A stretch of 64,000 bases of DNA from Atopsyche davidsoni (Eukaryota; Arthropoda; Insecta; Trichoptera; Hydrobiosidae). Below, piece by piece: positions 31,701-42,560 of the stretch. Positions within the stretch are counted from its first letter, which is position 1. The number at the start of each line of letters is the position of its first letter. The translations under genes and the position numbers were made by a program. The DNA lies in assembly GCA_022113835.1 (NCBI GenBank), contig JAILWY010000007.1, forward strand, positions 2,795,001 to 2,859,000, read 5' to 3'. The notes under the pieces are model-generated. The model was not told where the DNA came from. It ran no database searches and saw nothing but the letters and a program-made list of their open reading frames with translations.

Positions 31701-32040
31701 CAACGACTTGTTTAAATCACCCCCTGATTCAGAGAAGCCTGGACCGCAATTCCGCCCCGAAAAACAAAGAAAGCCTCACAACAATTCTACCCAGTCAGTC
31801 ATTAGCATTTCTTTGCTCTCCCTGCATTTTTTTGTCCTCGGACTTATACAAACAAAAATCTGCTAACGTTCATACAAAAGATGGACCTCGGAGAAAATAC
31901 CGGGTGACTCAAAGAATAAGAAAAATCCAGAATCCTCAATCCTTATCAATGATTATTATTCAATATTTAATGAGTCTTTATTGTTTCCGTTTTCTCAATA
32001 AAATAAATCAACGTTGTGTTAATATTATTGCGAATCATCG
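28791..32040. other. Long AT-rich stretch, no gene recognised
   Basis: Extended AT-rich DNA. A GC-elevated block lies at 29680-29870 (CCGGGCCTGGATCCTCCG, GCAGGGCCGGCGG). The word ACATTTGCATTGGG near 30448 recalls the octamer words at 12194 and 14485. The 91-codon frame at 31591-31866 and the 80-codon frame at 31832-32074 are unrecognised. Confidence 0.45.
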
Positions 32041-32215
32041 ACAACTAATGAAGAAACTCGTTATATTTGTTTGACGCTTCCATATTATAATCAAAATACT
32101 CGATCAGCTGCAAAATCACTTAGAGCAAATGGATATAAGTGTGTTATCGATCAGTGTCTTGAAAATATTTTTTCAATTTTATGTACTTTATATAATCATG
32201 AAACAATTTAGAGAA
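32041..32215 (+). pseudogene. Possible Penelope-type reverse transcriptase remnant
   Basis: Without a start codon, this frame reads TTNEETRYICLTLPYYNQNT, then RSAAKSLRANGYKCVID, and stops near 32211. Penelope-like elements carry a segment of the form ISLPY...L...GY just after the reverse transcriptase core, and the order here is reminiscent of it. The match is short, and the strand is opposite to the main hammerhead copy 265 bp downstream. I give it only low weight. Confidence 0.25.
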
Positions 32216-32417
32216 TATTTATATAAACATGAAAAAATGTGCATGCATCTATAAAAAAATATTCACGGAATAACTGGGTTCATTGTATTTTCTGCTACGA
32301 CTGATGCTGGTTCCTAAAGTTTTAACAGATATCCAAAAATATCAATACAGTCACAAAAAGATATAAATTTAAAAATATTTAAAAATTAGCATAATTTCAC
32401 GAATCTTATATTTATAT

Positions 32418-32690
32418 ATATAATGAAAATAACAACTTTTTATTTAAATCTTCACAGTGAGTTTATTAGAATCTTGTTTTGCATAACTAGTTTCGACCCT
32501 ATGAGCCGGGTCATCATCAGATGCATGACTTAAACTGACTTAAACTTGTGATGACACGGTTTATAGGGTCGAAACTAGTTATGCAAAACAAGATTCTAAT
32601 AAACTCACTGTGAAGATATAAATAAAAAGTTATTATTTTCATTATATTAATGGATCTTTACCATTCAAATGCCTTGTCCCTCAACAACAC
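32418..32690 (-). mobile_element. Penelope-type repeat copy C, large palindrome with hammerhead-like cores
   Basis: On the minus strand it starts with GTTGAGGGACAAGGCATTTG (about 32690) and GATCCATTAATATAATG, like copies A and B. Imperfect inverted arms run from about 32418 to about 32647, with CTTCACAGTGAGTTTATTAG at 32450 and its complement ending at 32615. The left arm contains the intact minus-strand hammerhead-like motif, and the right arm holds a decayed opposite copy. Target duplications and coding regions were not found. Confidence 0.65.
32480..32525 (-). ncRNA. Hammerhead-ribozyme-like motif, copy C
   Basis: Read on the minus strand: TGCAT (stem I), CTGATGA core, one extra T, stem II GACCC/GGGTC, GAAA core, minimal ACTAGT stem III, then ATGCA closing stem I. 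All core elements match copies A and B, while the stem II loop differs (GGCTCATA). The opposing plus-strand copy near 32545-32585 has a damaged first core strand and mispaired stem II. Confidence 0.6.
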
Positions 32691-34839
32691 TTATATTTAT
32701 ATATAAAATATGCAATTATAGGTTTTATTTATAAATAACGTACCAAACTATATATATTCTAACATTTAATTTAATGCAAACAATACTTAATGAGCTCCTG
32801 AAATCACTTTTGTAATGAATATTTATTCATGATATTTTTATTAATATTATATAGATGCCTTTATATAGGTTTTCAACTCTAAGAACCTTCTTAGGTTTAT
32901 ATATGAAAAAAGGTATACGTGTACATTTTATGTATTCTAGTTATATAATGGTGACCTGTAAATCACCCTGTATATCTGCCGGACTTAAACCGTAAACCTA
33001 CCCCTTTGTGAACAAAACGCCAAGTCGGGGTTAAAATATGAGGGTTGAAGAACAGCCGTCAGGTTTGGCTGGCTTGGTTTTTATCAAGTAATTTTTCTGA
33101 CAGTACATTTTTGGGCGTTGAAATCGCGAGTACCTACACTCTATTTGTACGTCATTCACGGCCTGTTATTTTCTAATTCTGTTTTACGCGATACACCCTT
33201 TTTCAACAAAAGAGAATTCTTTCTTGTAAAAAACGAAGCACTTTTATGAATTTATATATTCCAACGGTAGACTGCTGGATTTCATTAGACGGAGTTTTAA
33301 TTAAACTGACTAAAAAAAGCTTTAAACCTTTCGACGCTCTCTGTAGTATAATTCTATTGAGTATCATCTTTTAAATGAATTCTCATGTGATTTTTGTGAA
33401 ATTGCCATTTATTTTTTGAGACAATCTGATTAACTTTGAAAAGGTGCGCTTATCAACGAATTTCAAACAAACTTGATTACCCAGTAGTGACCTAATACCT
33501 TTATAAGGGTGTAAATATAACTGTCATTATTTAATTATAACATACGAGAGTCAAAATAACAAAAACCGAAGATAGTTATTAAATTTTTTTAAATACATCA
33601 AAAAAAATATAAGAATGTACCAAAAAATTCTGGAAACATAAGGTTTTGTCAAAAACATAAACTTAAGATTGATGAAGTTAAATACATTTAATCGATGAAG
33701 TCTACTCTAACTCAGTCTTATATAGGGAAAATTTTATTTTTATTTTTATCCGTACTTTAAGCTTCAATTTAAGTAATTAGCATAATGAAGAAGTTTTATT
33801 AATTCTGACTTCAATTTATGTAGTAATTTTAAGTCTCGTTCCACGAAAGCAACTAATATTTGTTTTTTATTGCCCAGTCTTCCGGAGAAAATATAAGGCA
33901 ATGTAGCGTGGTGGTAGAAAGAAGGCTTTTTTGCTCTTTTGCTGGGTTTTTTTTCGCTTCCGGTTCCTTTTTTTTCAACCCCCTGGACCCTAATTTTAGC
34001 TTTTGACCCTGCGCGTCCGCAATAAAATTATGGTTAGGCGTTTCTATCTCTCTCTCTGCAGCCTTTATTCTGAAAATTAGAAAATTCGCGATGCTTTCAC
34101 TTTTTTTTGGTAGGGAATATTTTATTTGAAAATTGAAAAGAGTTAATGTCACGACTTTTCTGCTGAAATATTTTTCATTTTGACAAAATTACAAAAATAT
34201 TTTAGGCAAATAAAAAAGAGCTTACCATTGGAAAATGAAAAAAAATATATAGAAGAGTTCTTTAATTTTTGATGTAATACTATGCATAGATATTGTCTAT
34301 GTAGTTTTTATTATGAAATGACTTATTATTTGATAATCTATAATATATATACCATTTATAATTTGTAATGACTCGGCAAACTATATTTTTAGTAACAACT
34401 TCCTTGATAAACTTCTACCACTGCCGCTTGAGCAAAAGTAAGTGATCTCATTATTTACTTAGCTATGTTATTAGTTTTTAAAATCTCAGAAAAGTCTAAA
34501 AAAATGTTTAAAAGTAGTGAAAAGTCAAATACGTAAAGATAAATAATCGAATCAGGCATTTATTCAACTGAATAGTAATGCAACACAAATTCTAAGACAA
34601 GATACTCGTATTGTTAGTCATCTGAAAATTTGTTAAATTTATCAAAGCTTTAAAGATATATTATAACCGACAATAATACCAACTGGCAAATCAAAAATTA
34701 AATAATAAAAAAGTATGAGATATTTTTCATTGTAATATTAAATAGAGAAAAAAGGTAGCTATAAAGAATCAAGTACAATACAATACGCCAAAATGAAATT
34801 TCGACTGAATTTATAATGATTAAATTCGTTGCTTAAACA
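32691..34839. other. AT-rich stretch, no gene recognised
   Basis: AT-rich DNA. ATCACCCTGTATATC near 32962 resembles a transposon right end of the TACAGGGT type. A mildly GC-elevated patch is at 32995-33160. The 99-codon minus-strand frame at 33853-34152 is lysine-rich and unrecognised. Confidence 0.45.
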
Positions 34840-34990
34840 GATGGGTGGGAGTGAACACCCCCGACGTGTGGACACTGGCCTACCCTTGTAATTTATAGTG
34901 ATTACAACCGGGATTAGAACGCTTTCCCTCTCCACTGTACTGCCCTTTCATATTCCGTAACATCTACCCCCGCTGGCGTTTCTTGGATTG
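34840..34990. promoter_or_regulatory. GC-elevated block
   Basis: The segment has GAACACCCCCGACGTGTGG, ACAACCGGGATTAGAACG and CTACCCCCGCTGGCG, with a short inverted word GTAAT...ATTAC at about 34889-34906. No coding frame is seen. Confidence 0.25.
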
Positions 34991-35175
34991 TGATTGTGTT
35001 TATAATTTGTGTTTCAACAAATATATCTTCAAAAAAACCAATTGGCATTATCTTTGAAACAATTTTTCAAATGTGAGCTGGCAAAATAATAACACCCAGA
35101 CTATTAAAGTGAATGAATGTGAGTATATTTTAAAATTTGATAAAATAAAAATTAAATATAGATGTACATAGTTTG

Positions 35176-35700
35176 AATAGAAAGTTAATGAAAACAAGAA
35201 AAAATGTATGTTCATATCTGATTTTGTAACTGGTTTTGTTTTCCTTATAAAGCCTTAAGCATTGTTTAAAATGTAAGTACACAATAAAGCTTACTGAGAT
35301 TACAAGTTTTGACAATAAATGAGGTTTTTCTGCTAGTTTATGATTTTTTTTTTCATGAGTTTTTGCTTTATTTATAAAAAACAATAAATCTTACCTAGAC
35401 CTGCGATAATGTATTTTTCTGATCTCGCGAATACTTTTTATATTCACATAACCTAAGGACTTGCTAATAAGAAAATTAGGCCATGAAGATTACAGAGATC
35501 ACAGATATTTACATACGTTCATTGTGTGCGTTATTTGATCTCGTAAATAGTTTTTTTTTATATAACACAGAGACAATGAAGCTTACTGAGATATCTGGTC
35601 TATTGTATCATTATATGATACCCAGTAGTAGTTAAAATTTTAGAACCATTATTTTTAACGCAATTGCACAGTAAAGTTCACCAAGAAAACGAGTCATTGT
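35176..35700 (+). repeat. Degenerate ~100-bp tandem repeat, about six units
   Basis: Units begin at about 35176, 35281, 35381, 35481, 35573 and 35667. They share an opening like ACAATAAAGCTTACTGAGAT and a middle like TTGATCTCGTAAATAGTTTT followed by a T-rich run and TATA(A/T)..ACA. Identity between units is low to moderate, so the array is old. No transposon ends are visible. It resembles a decayed satellite array. Confidence 0.6.
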
Positions 35701-37299
35701 GTTTTCACGTCGACGGGATTTCGGAGTCACCGCAGACGTGGTCCTTTGCCAGTCTTTGAAAACTTCAAACTTTGGGCTCTTTGTAACCTGTCACTTTTGG
35801 TGTAAAGCAAAGTAGGGTGTTTTACCTTAGAAACTTCTCTAAAGCCCCTTTATATTGAACCTGAAAGAAAGCTATCGACCAATATAAAGTGAAGTTTTTA
35901 TAATCTAATAAAGGGAATCAATATTTTTTTTGTTTTTACTGAAACTACAATCATATTGATATGGATTTTCGGATGCACTTTTAACCTCAATGAAATAAGC
36001 TGTTCAGTAATTCGATTTTTTAATCGTAATATAATTCCAATTATAATGTGGAATATGTAAAACCGAAAAAGTACATATTTTTATTTAAAAAATTGCTTGT
36101 AAATATAAGACTAGTTTTATATATTCTTTGCATTCCGGGAGTGTCAAAAATGTACCTTTAAGTTTTATTCTGAATTTACGTTGTCTTGAATAATCGTAAT
36201 GTTTCAAAAGATTAAGTAACTTTTCAAGTGAATGTTTGCGAGATGTTTATTTAAAATACTTTCCAAAATACGAACCAAACTTTCAAGTACTTTTTTTTAT
36301 TTTTGAAAATAAATAACTACGAAAATCCTCGATTTTTTGTAATTGAATTAAATAAAAATAACATAAAAAAACTAGTCCACAAAAGTTTCTCATCAACATG
36401 GAAACAAACCTTGTAATCTACAGATGGAAATTAAGTGTCTATTTAATTGAAACCATAGGTTGTGAGTTTATGTATTGAGATTGCATAAATATAATAGGCA
36501 TGATAAGTTATGTATAATAAAAGTTCTATTGATTTTTTGCTTTTATATTATCTATGACTCAACCCTGCAAATGTACGACATTAAATACGTAATGGATTAA
36601 AATAAAGTCTATTAATTTACCTGTACGAACAAAATGTCAGACCTTAGGATTAATGGTTTCCAAAAAAGTAGACGGGCTGAGATAGGCACTAATGGAAGTC
36701 TGAAGCTCTGACCTCTAAATACAATAGGAGACACCATTATACTATATACAGGATGATTTTAAGCCTGTTACATACTTATCAGTCTTTCAATTTTATTAAT
36801 ATGCTAATAAAATGTACCTTTTTAAATTAGAAAATATAAGACTCTTTAATTTTTATTTACAGGCAATAATTTTTTTAAACAGACATCGATAACAGTTTTC
36901 AATGAATAAAAAACAGTTTTCGATATAATGATGTGAAAGAAGAGTAATATTTTAAAAGCATAAGAGATCCGGAATAATTTTACTTGTTCGATAATCTATC
37001 AACTGCTAATGACTAAGAACATAATTCTTCTGAACCTTCGCCCACCGGCTATATAAGAAGATAATCCGAGCTTAAAGAGAATGTTTCAAGATCTTGTAGA
37101 CTGCCGAGCTATTTTATTGACCCACGAGGATAATGTTTATTTAAAGATACTCGTGAGTGAAACACATTAATACTGCTATTATATCATCTTCCTATTCAAA
37201 TCCCGATTTGACACTTCCATAGTTTTCTACATTAGTATGCCATATCTGGTCATTATAAGTGTATGGCCAAAGTATAAAGAGAATGTACAAATTGGCTTT
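35701..37299. other. AT-rich stretch with one GC patch
   Basis: A GC-elevated patch at 35701-35860 (CACGTCGACGGGATTTCGGA, ACCGCAGACGTGG) is followed by AT-rich DNA. TATACAGGATGATTTTAAGC near 36749 is another transposon-end-like word without a partner. Confidence 0.4.
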
Positions 37300-37700
37300 C
37301 CAAGGTCGCAGTTTCAACGCACAATTTAGACCTCGGGTTTAATGTAAATTATACTTTCTTCTGTATCCCACAATTCCCCGGGTAAAACGCCCAAATAATT
37401 TAAACTACGCAACAACGAAAAAAATATTTTAGCCGGGCGTAAGAATAAGAAGACGTCTCGCGGTACATTTATTCAGTGAATGTGAAGTTGTAGCCCAGGT
37501 GCCTCTGCCGGGTCGCATAAGGATTTGCGACATTTTTCGGAGGTACTTTATCCAGGCAATTTATATTTATATCTGTTACACACTTTATCATGTGAAATTT
37601 TAGTGATATTCGCGAAATGGAAAACGTCCCGGGCTGAGATTGAAATTTTGGATGGCTTTCACTGTTACTATTAACCGTAATAGCCGGGGTTTTTCTCATG
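37300..37700. promoter_or_regulatory. GC-elevated block
   Basis: Mixed block with CACAATTCCCCGGGTAAAAC, GCCGGGCGTAAGAATAAG, GACGTCTCGCGG and CTCTGCCGGGTCGCATAAGG. A 76-codon minus-strand frame (37469-37699) shows no domain. A non-coding regulatory block is possible. Confidence 0.25.
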
Positions 37701-39775
37701 TGCTTTTTATTCTATTTTTTATCCATAGTGTAAAACTCCGAATAAATCTCGAAAAATAAACAAATGTTCAGTTTCAGACGGGCACATTTGAAAAATGTTA
37801 GAAAATCAACCCATTATACATAGTATTGTTTTTAACGGTGATTATGTAGAAAGATAGTAATAAACATTTTTGAACAGATTTTGCTATGTGATTATTTATA
37901 TATTCCTTGTATTACAATAGTGACTTCAAATACAACCTTATATATCGTTATGAACTATATGGGCGTACACCTGAACTTCGTATTTACTTATTTGGCACAC
38001 GTTTTGCGACTTCCTTCGTAGCTACTCAGCCCGTTCCTTTACGTATGTGCTTTTTGTGACCAACATACAAAAGAATTCATACACAGATTTTTCTTTCAGG
38101 TTTTTCATTCCACAAAATAAAAGAAAGCTCATTGTTACGTGTACAAGGCAATACATGATTGTATTTTTTTTGGGCAGAAACAGTTTTTAAAAACCTGCAT
38201 GTTTTTCTCTGAGACTATTGTTCTATTTAATTTTTTACGACAAAATCCATCCTTCTTGACATAAAATATGCGGCGTATCAATAAAACAATTGTTATTTAA
38301 CAAAAATGTGAAAAATTGGGATATACGTAAAAGGTTTGTTTTTAACGAGTGAGGTAACTCGAAATTGAATCAGTTTTAGCAATACTATTATCATTTGCTT
38401 TTTGAGCTTCTGAACTTGATTGAACACTTTGAATACCAACTTAACTTAATACCAATCAGTATAAATTAATACATTTCATCGATTTAATACCAAACAATTC
38501 CTAAACCCCACTACATTATTTCACAGCAATCAATATGATCTGAGGTCGCACTGCAACAATTATGTCTCATTAAAAGAATTTTTGACCTATATTCTTTTAT
38601 AAAATACACCCTTTATTTATTTCTTCTCGAATTTTTTTAACTTTTGCTTTTTAATTTTGCACCACCGTTTGTCTGAAAAAAAAGGTATAATACCTTGTTT
38701 ATTGAACGTTACAGTTATATTACTGACAATATGAGGCCTATATATTTAGATTTCACTCGTACTATAATTAATATGTTTTACAGTATGAGCTTCTGTTTAA
38801 AATTTCACTTATTATTTCGTATAATACTGTAATATTATCATTGATTCAAGAGTTTGAAAGAACATCATTCAAGTTTTCATCCAAATACCTTAATTAGTAT
38901 AAGATGATGTTTTACGTTATATTGATAAATATCATATTTCAAAGCTTTGATGTTTACGGTCTTCCTCATTGATCTCTTATTAACAAATAATTATAATTAT
39001 AGAGTGTTCATAGACTTGTTAGACATCAAAAATAATTAAATTAAAGTTTTCATATTAAAGTTTAAATCACTCTTATGATACAAGATTTAAAAAAATACAA
39101 GAATGGAAAAGACATTTTTTGCACAGCTCGGTATGGTTGATATAGCCAAAAAAGAAAAAAAACCGAATTCTCCGCCTAAGAAAAAGAAATAATATTAAAT
39201 TATTAAAGAAACAAATAAAAAAAAATTGGAGCAGAAATGCCTTTGAATATTTAGAGATCAAAAAGGAAAATAAACAAAGATGGTCAAAGGATAAAAGAGA
39301 GGCCCACCTACTCGACATCCGAATTACAACATAAGAGGTATTTTTTGCTAGAGAAATCAAATCATTAAAAATGTACGCTGCTAGCGGTGAAAGCACAAGT
39401 TTATACATTTCAAGTTTGCTTTAGATTTTTTATAGTGTTTTTTGGAATATTTAACTAAAAAAATGATTGAAACTAGAGCTCGTTGCGTCAGCATCTAAGT
39501 ATTTATCTTCAAATTTATTCTTTTTCTCAAATAAAAGTAAACTGTATCAATTTATTCAACGATTTCTAACCTGAGATTTTTAATTGATTGTGTATGCTTT
39601 TTTTTAAATGGCAGTAATTCACTCCCCACTAGCAAATATTAGTTTCCAAAAATGTATTTTTTTTAATACAAGGGCACATTTAACAATATATATTAATTTC
39701 ATAAAATTACACGATTTTTGTGAAAACCGTCTCACAGGAAGTATGATTTTGCCTATACAGTTTTGATTGATTGAT
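37701..39775. other. AT-rich stretch, no gene recognised
   Basis: AT-rich DNA. The 111-codon minus-strand frame at 39073-39408 is very rich in Phe, Leu and Arg from A/T runs and is judged a chance frame. Confidence 0.5.
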
Positions 39776-39915
39776 AATGATTAAGTACATTTTTTCAAAT
39801 ATTGAAAATTGATTAAAGAAACTCTTAGAAAAATCCTACACAAATCACGGTGATATTTTTCTAAGAGTTTCTTTAATCAGTTTTTTTATATTTGAAAAAA
39901 TGTACTGAATCATTA
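39776..39915. repeat. 140-bp fold-back of SINE-tail sequence
   Basis: The arms AATGATTAAGTACATTTTTT and TAAAGAAACTCTTAGAAAAA return as reverse complements in the right half. The centre reads CCTACACAAATCACGGTGAT. CACAAATCACG(A/G)TGATATTTTTCT and AGAGTTTCTTTAA are shared with the SINEs at 23.3-23.8 kb, so this is a SINE-tail palindrome lacking the box B head. Confidence 0.75.
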
Positions 39916-40014
39916 CACGATTTTCTGTGAGTAATTTCATATTATTGGTATTAATTGATCAAAGTAGGTGCTTTCATAAATCCAGCGACTAAACATTTCA
40001 CAAACAATAATAGT

Positions 40015-40215
40015 GAAGTAGAAGCGGATGTTGTACGTATCCTTAGACTCGCCAGCCTACGCTCTACCTTCATCCCTTAAACTTCATAGAGGTTTCGCCA
40101 ACGGTCAATAAATTTCACCCCAGGCAATGCCAGGTACACCCTCCAACGGAGACCATCTCTTACTCAATATGGTGAGTTTCTTAAAGTTTTGCGGTCCAGG
40201 CGAGCTGGAAAATTG
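40015..40215. promoter_or_regulatory. GC-elevated block ending in a splice-donor-like word
   Basis: The block carries CGCCAGCCTACGCTCTACC, CCAACGGTCAATAAATTTCA and CAATATGGTGAGTTTC, where GGTGAGT is a perfect 5' splice-site word. No convincing exon frame precedes it. Either a non-coding block or an exon of an untranslated transcript is possible. Confidence 0.25.
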
Positions 40216-40619
40216 TATTAAACATTAAAAGTGGCCCTAAATTATTTTAAAACACCCAAAATATACTCATACGATCCAAAGAGTCGTCTAAAGTGTGAAA
40301 CACGCTGAGAGCAATTCAACGTGCCATCGAAAACAATATATTATTATTCTGCTGTTTGCAAAAGAATATAGACTAAAAAATAACCTATAAATGTACATTT
40401 GTATATATATTTACAAAAGCAAATTAATTCAACTTATATAGTTTAATAATAAAATAAAATAAAAATTCCCTGTCCTCTTTAAACGTGCATATCTTCCAAC
40501 GGGGTCGAATGCAAATACAATCCTAGATCATTGGATTACTTTACTGCCAATCCCAAGTAAACTCTCTGTTAGTACGTCCTGAAGAATCTGAAATAAATAA
40601 CCTTCCGATTTAAATTAAT

Positions 40620-40770
40620 CCGAGGAGTATTATTATTCCGGGCGCACACTGAAGGGGCAGTTCCGGTAATTGAACCCAGAACCACCCCCAGTCCCTCCCA
40701 CCCCGAGGCTACCTGCGATTTCTTCAGGAACCTCTCAGCGCTTCCAAAGACGCTACAGGCTATTTTTGTT
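40620..40770 (-). promoter_or_regulatory. GC-elevated block
   Basis: About 150 bp containing CCGGGCGCACACTGAAGGGG and CTCCCACCCCGAGGC. It overlaps a 70-codon minus-strand frame with no recognisable domain. Confidence 0.2.
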
Positions 40771-41089
40771 TTTATTTGCAATTACAACAGAACATTCTTG
40801 ATTAATTGTCAATACTCAATGTTCATTTTATTTATTTATCACATTTTTATAATATATTTATCTTATAATTAGATTCAAATGTTATCTTAAGAGCATTGCA
40901 TGTTCATAAATGATAAATAGAAATAAAGTCATAAGATGTTTGCTCTAAGATTATATGACTGAAAATTTAGTCCATTGAAAAAAAATACATTCAATGTAAT
41001 ATTTAAAAAAAATATATATATATACATATTATCTTACAAAAGAGTGCTTAGCTATATTAAATATTCAACTTTTCCGATTCATCAGGAGA

Positions 41090-41165
41090 AAGTGGCTCAG
41101 CGGTTAAGCTATTTTCAGAAGCACTTTGTATGAAACGACTTGGAAATATTCTAGAGTCGTGAGGG
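41090..41165 (+). repeat. tRNA-like box A segment (SINE relic)
   Basis: AGTGGCTCAGCGGTTAAGCT at 41089-41108 is an excellent box A match (TGGCTCAGCGG). The downstream box B position is not recognisable. A decayed SINE head is likely. Confidence 0.35.
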
Positions 41166-41219
41166 TGCATAAGCAGCAGTAAAACAATAAATGCAATAAA
41201 AGTAAAATTTATATTTCCT

Positions 41220-41870
41220 CCCCCATTTGAAGTTTCGGACGTTAGGGGTTGTTATGAGGAGGGAGGGCATATGTGGAGCTTTCCCAAAAAAAAAAAAACG
41301 ATGGCCAACGGTGAACTGTACATTATTACAAAAATATATGGACTATGAAGATGACAATTGAGTATTTGAATTGTAACCGCATGCTTGAAAAATATGAATA
41401 ACTCCAATATTTTTCTTTATTATTTCGTGTTAGTTCTGTATTCAAGGAAATTATATTTTAAATTCCATAATTTATTATTATTATAAATTAATATTATATA
41501 TATTATATTTAATAAAAAATAAAAATTGATTAATATACAACAAATGAAAATGTTCATGTTATAAGTAGTATTCAAGAATACTTAAACGCAATTATATTCT
41601 ACAACCTTCGTTTCAGGTTTCCATTGGTCATAACTTCAGTTAAGGGTGCACGGGGCGGAAAATTATACTTACTGGTATTTTCTTGGATAAATAATACCAG
41701 GCTTAGGGGTGCTGAATGTACGACGGGGGTTGTAGGGAAACCAACCTCGGGAAATTCAACTATTGGGTAAAATAGGAAATGCCAACGCTGCTGCTCAGAA
41801 GGAGGTCTCAACGTGAAACACTGAATTGGGGCGGAGAAACACGAGACTCTCCTTGCACCTGTGTGTGTTT
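41220..41870. other. AT-rich stretch with two GC patches
   Basis: Patches at 41220-41290 (GGACGTTAGGGG, G-rich) and 41600-41870 (CACGGGGCGGAAAATT, ATTGGGGCGGAGAAACACG). The latter overlaps a 70-codon minus-strand frame of no known kind. Confidence 0.35.
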
Positions 41871-42359
41871 ACTGAAACCTACAAATCTTGAAACTTATTT
41901 CAATTTACTACACATATAGAATAATATTTGCTTTATTCAGTGTTGTATTTGCCACATACATATTGTATTTCAAGATAAACAATAAAAATTGGGTGCACCA
42001 CTGTGCATTATCTGAAGCCTACAATACTCAAAAAAATATTTTTTAAAAAGTCACGAATGCGATGAATATTTTTACTGTATTTTAGAGTAATTGAGTTGAT
42101 CAAACTTTTGCAATTAAATAACAGTTTTATAGTAATGTTTGTACTTTTTGGAATTAGTTAATTATACGTATAAAACACGAACGATAATCTATTTTTTTAA
42201 CAGCGTTGGATTAACAAAGAGTCTTATTTCACTATAACTAATAAAATATATCATTCCGAAGTAAATATTTATGAGTGATTACAGCTAGTAATCTGAGCTA
42301 TCTAAACAACCAAACTAAAACACAATAAATTAACGTAGCTTTCAATATAAGACAGACTG

Positions 42360-42560
42360 ACGCCAGGAGCTGGTGTATAATGGCAGACTGTGTGCTCGGA
42401 GTCGGGTGAAAACTAAAGTTTATGTTATCATTTCTGAATGGCAAATACGCCAAGTAAATAAAGAGCCAAGAACCTCCTGAAATTAGCTTCGGAGAAGCAT
42501 TTGCTTTCCTCCACTCGTGCCTTCGTAAATTTGCAGGGATTCAACCTGTGATGAAGAGAT
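42360..42560. promoter_or_regulatory. GC-elevated block
   Basis: The segment has GACGCCAGGAGCTGGTGTAT, GTGTGCTCGGAGTCGGGTG and AATGGCAAATACGCCAAG. No frame is supported. Possible regulatory block. Confidence 0.2.

Noticed and set aside
39073..39408. Minus-strand frame of 111 codons with hydrophobic segments
   Set aside because: It is composed largely of Phe, Leu and Arg from A/T-rich runs, has no family resemblance and no supporting context.
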